Below are positions 30,581 through 33,644 of a DNA stretch of 33,644 bases, piece after piece. The stretch is taken from positions 1-33,644 of the forward strand of contig DASSEX010000037.1 of the NCBI GenBank assembly GCA_035695045.1, written 5' to 3'. A program made the translations under genes and the position numbers. The first letter of the stretch is position 1. The number at the start of each line of letters is the position of its first letter. The notes beneath the pieces were generated by a model. That model was not told the DNA's origin and ran no database searches. It saw nothing but the letters and a program-made list of their open reading frames with translations. Source of the DNA: DASSKP01 sp035695045 (GTDB lineage Bacteria; Actinomycetota; Actinomycetes; JAFAQI01).

Positions 30581-31132
30581 ATGACAGCGGCGGCAAGCGA
30601 CGGGGTCATCTTCGAGACCGAACGTCTCCGCGCTGTCCCGTGGCGCGACGACCACGCGGAGCCGGCGTTTGCGGCGTACTCACAGCCGGAGATGGTCCGG
30701 TACCTCGGCAACGGCGCGACGCATCCGGATCTCGACCACACGCGCGCGTGGATCGGGCGCATCCGACAGAGGTACGACGCCCACGGTGCCGACCGTGGTT
30801 TCTGGGCGCTGGAACGACGGGACACCGGAGAGGTCGTTGGCGGGACCATCTGCTCGCCGCTGCCCGGCGGCGACGGTGAGCACGAGATCGGCTGGCACGT
30901 CTTCCCGCTGCACCAGCGCAACGGTTACGCGACGGAGAGCGGCCGCGCCGCGGCGGCGTACGGGTTCGACGTGCTCGGTCTCGACGAGGTGCTGGCCACG
31001 ATCATGCCGCCGAACGCGCCGTCGATCGCTGTCGCCCGCAAGCTCGGAATGGAGCACGTCGGCCGCACGACGAAGTACTACGACGGGATCGAGTTCGAGC
31101 TCTACCGGCTGCGACCATCAATCGCCACATAG
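30581..31132 (+). CDS. GNAT-family N-acetyltransferase (RimJ/RimL-like)
   Basis: A 183-aa acetyltransferase. It has FETERLRAVPWRDDHAE, GFWALERRDTGEVVGG, EIGWHVFPLHQRNGYATESGRAAAAYGFDVLGLDEVLATIMPPNAPSIAVARKLGMEHVGR, matching the acetyl-CoA-binding Q/RxxGxA loop and the following RimJ-type segment. The substrate is unknown; such enzymes act on protein N-termini or small amines. Its last residues (SIAT) and stop lie in a palindrome shared with the convergent gene. The start codon is 17 bp from that of the divergent aldo-keto reductase. Confidence 0.88.
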   Translation: MTAAASDGVIFETERLRAVPWRDDHAEPAFAAYSQPEMVRYLGNGATHPDLDHTRAWIGRIRQRYDAHGADRGFWALERRDTGEVVGGTICSPLPGGDGEHEIGWHVFPLHQRNGYATESGRAAAAYGFDVLGLDEVLATIMPPNAPSIAVARKLGMEHVGRTTKYYDGIEFELYRLRPSIAT

Positions 31133-31164
31133 CGGCCTTCTATGGCGGCTATGTGGCGATTGAT
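31117..31164. terminator. Bidirectional 17-bp-arm palindrome ending GNAT and the phosphatase-fold gene
   Basis: Perfect arms ATCAATCGCCACATAGC (31117-31133) and its complement (31148-31164), loop of 14 bases. Both convergent genes end inside it, so both proteins finish with the same residues, SIAT, and TAG. It probably terminates transcription from both sides. Confidence 0.8.
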
Positions 31165-32297
31165 CGGAGCAGCGGCACGAGCAGTTCGTCGTCGGTGACG
31201 GAACCGTGCTGACCGGGCATCGCCGACAGTCTCGGCAGCCTGCGGCGCTCGACGACGCCACCCTGGCCGAGTGACAGGGCGACGATGTCACCGATCCGTT
31301 CGCGCGCCGCGGTCGTCACGGTCGGCCCGAACAGTCCTGCGGCGATCGCGTCGTCGCGCCGCAGCACGTGCCACGTCTCTCCGAGCACGTCGCGCCACGT
31401 CGCGAAGACATCGTCGGTCGCACCCGGTGCGACGTGGACGTAGCGGGCGCGAGGCTCACCGGCGAGAGCGATGACACCGTCGAGCAGCGACGGAGTCGCG
31501 TCCGCGTCCACCTTCACCTCATCCGGCACATTGACCATGCCGTGGTCAGCCGTGACGAACAACGCCGCCTCGGGGGGCAGGCGACGCGCGAGCTCGGCAG
31601 TGATGCGGTCGACGATCGCGAGCTGCCCGCGCCAGGCGTCGGTGTCCGGCCCACGCATGTGACCGACGAGGTCGAGCGCGCTGACGTAGACGTAGACGAG
31701 CGACCGGTGACCGCGCTCGCTCGCCTCCGCCGCCCGGGCGATCGCGTCGCCCTCGGCGTAGGTTCCGCCCCACCTGCCACCCCGCAACACTGCCCGGGTG
31801 AGCCCGGTCTCCGCGAAGTTGTCGTAGGTGCAGATCGTCGTGGCGATGCCGGCGCGCTCGGCCCGCTCCCACACCGTCGGCTGTGGCTGCACGACCTCCG
31901 GCACCAGGCGGTCGCGGATGTCGCCACCCTCACCGACCGGACGCCACGCAAGCCAGTTGACGACGGATCCGACCTCCTCGACGTACGACGAGTAGCCGGT
32001 CATCGCGTGCTGCCCGCTGGGCAGCCCGGTACCGACGGACGCCAGGCTCGAAACCGTCGTCGCCGGGAAGCCGGCCGTGAGTGGCCGGCCGTCCATCGAC
32101 GCGAGGTACGGCGCCACCTCGCGATTTGCCTGCAGCTGGTTCCACCCCAGGCCGTCGACGAGGAACAGCACGGCGCGCTGCAGCTCGCCGAGGCCGAGCA
32201 CGTCCGGCTCACCCTCGACACCGAGCGCGGCGAGAAGTGACGGCCCGACATCGGCGAGCGACGCGGCGCCGTACCGCGGAATCGTCAGCGTCGTCAT
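31149..32297 (-). CDS. Alkaline-phosphatase-fold phosphodiesterase/nucleotide pyrophosphatase
   Basis: A 382-aa enzyme of the type I phosphodiesterase/nucleotide pyrophosphatase family. Metal and nucleophile sites are visible: AVLFLVDGLGWNQL (first Asp), FPATTVSSLASVGTGLPSGQHAMTGY (nucleophilic Thr and metal His), SALDLVGHMRGPDTDAW (Asp, His), FVTADHGM (Asp-His) and MPGQHGSVTDDELLVPLL (last His). No signal peptide is seen, so it seems cytoplasmic. The substrate is unknown; phosphodiesters or nucleotides are likely. The ATG overlaps the AlaX-like stop as ATGA, a pairing seen in other actinobacteria to my recollection but not checked here. Confidence 0.87.
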   Translation of the reverse strand: MTTLTIPRYGAASLADVGPSLLAALGVEGEPDVLGLGELQRAVLFLVDGLGWNQLQANREVAPYLASMDGRPLTAGFPATTVSSLASVGTGLPSGQHAMTGYSSYVEEVGSVVNWLAWRPVGEGGDIRDRLVPEVVQPQPTVWERAERAGIATTICTYDNFAETGLTRAVLRGGRWGGTYAEGDAIARAAEASERGHRSLVYVYVSALDLVGHMRGPDTDAWRGQLAIVDRITAELARRLPPEAALFVTADHGMVNVPDEVKVDADATPSLLDGVIALAGEPRARYVHVAPGATDDVFATWRDVLGETWHVLRRDDAIAAGLFGPTVTTAARERIGDIVALSLGQGGVVERRRLPRLSAMPGQHGSVTDDELLVPLLRSIAT

Positions 32298-33013
32298 TCG
32301 GGCAGCCGGATGCGCAGGCGGCGGAAGCCCTTGCCTTTGTTCTCCACCTTGACGATGTCGATCCGGCCGATCTGCTTCGTCGACGCGACGTGCGTGCCCC
32401 CGTCGGCTTCGACGTCGAGCCCGACGATCTCGACGATGCGGACCTCCGTCAGCGTCGGCGGGATGAGGTCGCGGGCCGCCCGAGCTACCTGCTCGATCGC
32501 GAAGGCGTCCTCGCGCGGCATCGCACGCACGACGACGGCTCGATCCGCAGCGATCTCGGCGTTGCAGGCTTCCTGCACCTTGTCCCGAAACCCGTCCGGC
32601 ACATCCGGCAGGTCGAAGTCCATGCGTCCCTCGAGCGGCTCCATGCCGGCGCTCGTCACCATGAGGTCGAAGTCGCGATAGACCACGCCGTTGAGCAGAT
32701 GCAGCGCCGAGTGCGTGCGCATGAGAGCGGACCGCCGCGCATCGGCGATCGCGCCGCGGACCGCGGTGGCCGGCGGTGGCAGCGGGTCGCCCTCGGCCGG
32801 GATGAGCGAGACGTCGTCTCCGCTCTTGCGAGCGCCGACGATGCGCGTCTCGACGCCACCCCACAGCAGCACGCCTTCGTCCGGCGGCTGCCCTCCACCG
32901 CCGGGGTAGAACGCGGACCGGTCCAGCACGATGCCGTCCTCACCCGATGCGAGGACGGTCGCGTCCCACTCACGCAGCGTCGGGTCGGTCAGCTCGAGCC
33001 GTAGGGTTCCCAC
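32294..33013 (-). CDS. AlaX-like alanyl-tRNA editing protein
   Basis: A 239-aa free-standing homologue of the AlaRS editing domain, expected to hydrolyse mischarged Ser- or Gly-tRNA-Ala. It has DRSAFYPGGGGQPPDEG, RTHSALHLLNGVVY (HxxxH zinc ligands), and DVEADGGTHVASTKQIGRI.I.KVENKGKGFRRLRI. The usual cysteine of the CxxxH ligand (as in CGGTH) is Asp here (DGGTH), a variant that some AlaX proteins share. The GTG at 33013 has no ribosome binding site, but TAGCCT lies six bases upstream, so a leaderless mRNA is likely. Confidence 0.88.
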   Translation of the reverse strand: MGTLRLELTDPTLREWDATVLASGEDGIVLDRSAFYPGGGGQPPDEGVLLWGGVETRIVGARKSGDDVSLIPAEGDPLPPPATAVRGAIADARRSALMRTHSALHLLNGVVYRDFDLMVTSAGMEPLEGRMDFDLPDVPDGFRDKVQEACNAEIAADRAVVVRAMPREDAFAIEQVARAARDLIPPTLTEVRIVEIVGLDVEADGGTHVASTKQIGRIDIVKVENKGKGFRRLRIRLPE

Positions 33014-33019
33014 CGGGCA

Positions 33020-33025
33020 AGGCTA
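33020..33025 (-). promoter_or_regulatory. Leaderless -10 element TAGCCT for the AlaX-like gene
   Basis: TAGCCT then six bases then GTG at 33013. It faces a second leaderless-type element for the divergent gene only 10 bp away. Confidence 0.45.
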
Positions 33026-33035
33026 TGTCGCCGGA

Positions 33036-33041
33036 TAGGTT
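33036..33041 (+). promoter_or_regulatory. Leaderless -10 element TAGGTT for the 85-aa gene
   Basis: TAGGTT then seven bases then ATG at 33049, matching the spacing of the TAGGCT elements elsewhere in the window. Confidence 0.5.
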
Positions 33042-33048
33042 GGGCCAC

Positions 33049-33306
33049 ATGCCAATGATCGTGCTGCGCGGCGGCTCGCGCGACGGGGAAAGCACCGACG
33101 TCGACGAGCATGTCGAGCGCCTGCTCGCTGCCAGCGATGCGCCGGGGATGATCGACATCTACGAAGCGACCGACGAGACCGAGCACATCCGCGGCAACGA
33201 CGACCCGGCCATCGTCTACACGTTCGTCGGCCAGGAGCCGATCAGCGACACCCCCGCGACGCATCTGCACATGCCGCACACCCCCGGTCACGGCCACGGC
33301 GCGTAG
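33049..33306 (+). CDS. Small acidic protein of unknown function (85 aa)
   Basis: An 85-aa protein, MPMIVLRGGSRDGE at the start, acidic in the middle (DIYEATDETEHIRGNDDPAIVYTFVGQE) and His-rich at the end (THLHMPHTPGHGHG), which could bind metal. It is not recognised as a named family. The strand-like start and YTFVGQE near the end suggest a small alpha/beta fold. The ATG at 33049 is supported by the -10 element seven bases upstream; an in-frame ATG at 33025 would add eight residues. A hairpin 18 bp after the stop is a likely terminator. Confidence 0.7.
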   Translation: MPMIVLRGGSRDGESTDVDEHVERLLAASDAPGMIDIYEATDETEHIRGNDDPAIVYTFVGQEPISDTPATHLHMPHTPGHGHGA

Positions 33307-33323
33307 CTCCGGCGCCTCCACCG

Positions 33324-33346
33324 GCTGACGCGACGACGGCGTCAGC
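33324..33346 (+). terminator. Hairpin terminator after the 85-aa gene
   Basis: GCTGACGC, seven-base loop, GCGTCAGC; 18 bp past the stop codon. No U-tract. Confidence 0.6.
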
Positions 33347-33353
33347 ACAGCCA

Positions 33354-33423
33354 GGTCGGATTCCGGAGGAGCGTGTCGCGAAGCCGCGAAGCGGCTCTCG
33401 CGGCCAGCGACGAGGAACCGACC
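33354..33423. repeat. REP-like hairpin copy 2
   Basis: Outer stem GGTCGG/CCGACC and a 48-base core (33368-33415) matching copy 1 (29154-29201, opposite strand) at 44 positions. The inner stem is AGCCGC-GAA-GCGGCT against AGGCGC-AAA-GCGCCT in copy 1, so one G-C pair became C-G and the pairing is kept. It lies between the convergent 85-aa gene and the DUF2516 gene, the same kind of site as copy 1. Confidence 0.85.
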
Positions 33424-33430
33424 GAGCGAC

Positions 33431-33644
33431 CTACCAGGGGCCGTAGGGCCCGGAGTGCTGCGTGGGGCCGTCACCGCGCACCTCGCGGACGCGCGGCCGG
33501 ACATCGATGAGGTAGACGATCGCCGCGACCAGCGCGATCAGCGCGAAGAAACCCAGCAACGCGAACAACGCGGACGCTCCGGTGATGGCCAGCCAGATCT
33601 GCTTCGTCTGCTTGCCGGTCAGCGCGAACGCGCGCTCCGGCCGA
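33431..33644 (-). CDS. DUF2516 family small membrane protein, 5' part beyond window
   Basis: The C-terminal 70 residues are visible. They read RPERAFALTGKQTKQIWL, a long hydrophobic segment (AITGASALFALLGFFALIA then LVAAIVYLIDVRPRVREV), and a Gly/Gln/Ser tail ending GPYGPW and a TAG stop at 33431. This is the actinobacterial DUF2516 family of small two-helix membrane proteins; the PYGPW end is typical. Function unknown. The start lies outside the window. Confidence 0.82.
   Translation of the reverse strand, partial: RPERAFALTGKQTKQIWLAITGASALFALLGFFALIALVAAIVYLIDVRPRVREVRGDGPTQHSGPYGPW

Overview
The window is about 70% G+C and comes from an actinobacterium. The evidence is the mycothiol gene mshA with a mycothiol-dependent enzyme family member, a CarD regulator, an F420-type PPOX oxidoreductase, actinobacterial families (DUF3263, LytR_C, YbjN, DUF2516, an LpqE-like lipoprotein), and a gene order resembling two mycobacterial neighbourhoods: rlmB-cysS-ispF-ispD-carD-lpqE and mshA-ybjN-gpm. 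The lineage below class level cannot be fixed from sequence alone. A secreted S53 peptidase would fit an acidic habitat, but that is weak.

Layout. 1-2045 (minus): 3' part of a LytR_C membrane protein, DUF3263, glutamate dehydrogenase. 2114-9745: homogentisate dioxygenase, then a membrane-lipid block holding an MprF-like aminoacyl-phosphatidylglycerol synthase domain protein, two alpha/beta-hydrolase esterases and two paralogous rhomboid-like proteins, ending with a NicO nickel/cobalt transporter preceded by a perfect Nur-type operator. 9845-17243 (minus): tRNA-Thr(TGT), SigH-type sigma factor, rlmB, cysS, a PPOX protein, a thiolase, ispF, ispD and a PIN/TRAM membrane protein. 17337-18590: a small island on the opposite strand, an AbiEi-like/DUF559 nuclease-fold gene bracketed by perfect 19-bp inverted repeats that belong to two 98-bp palindrome-ended elements. 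This is the most unusual part of the window. 18718-22357: carD, divergent from a plus-strand operon of redoxin-like membrane protein, UbiA prenyltransferase, SCO1 and LpqE-like lipoprotein. 22364-27045 (minus): gpmA, S53 peptidase, YbjN, mshA. 27216-29139 (plus): SDR, unknown helical protein, mycothiol-dependent isomerase family. 29221-33644: macrodomain, aldo-keto reductase, GNAT, alkaline-phosphatase-fold protein, AlaX-like editing protein, an 85-aa unknown and a truncated DUF2516 gene.

Genome style. Genes are packed tightly. Eleven junctions overlap by the four bases NTGA, and two of these (418-421 and 20137-20140) appear to use CTG as the start codon. Several operons seem to begin with leaderless mRNAs (TANNNT, 6-7 nt, then the start codon). 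Convergent genes end inside shared palindromes. Two copies of a REP-like hairpin (29137-29223 and 33354-33423) differ by a compensatory base-pair swap. No stretch over 300 bases lacks a gene; the longest gaps are 17244-17538, 18484-18717 and 19201-19414.
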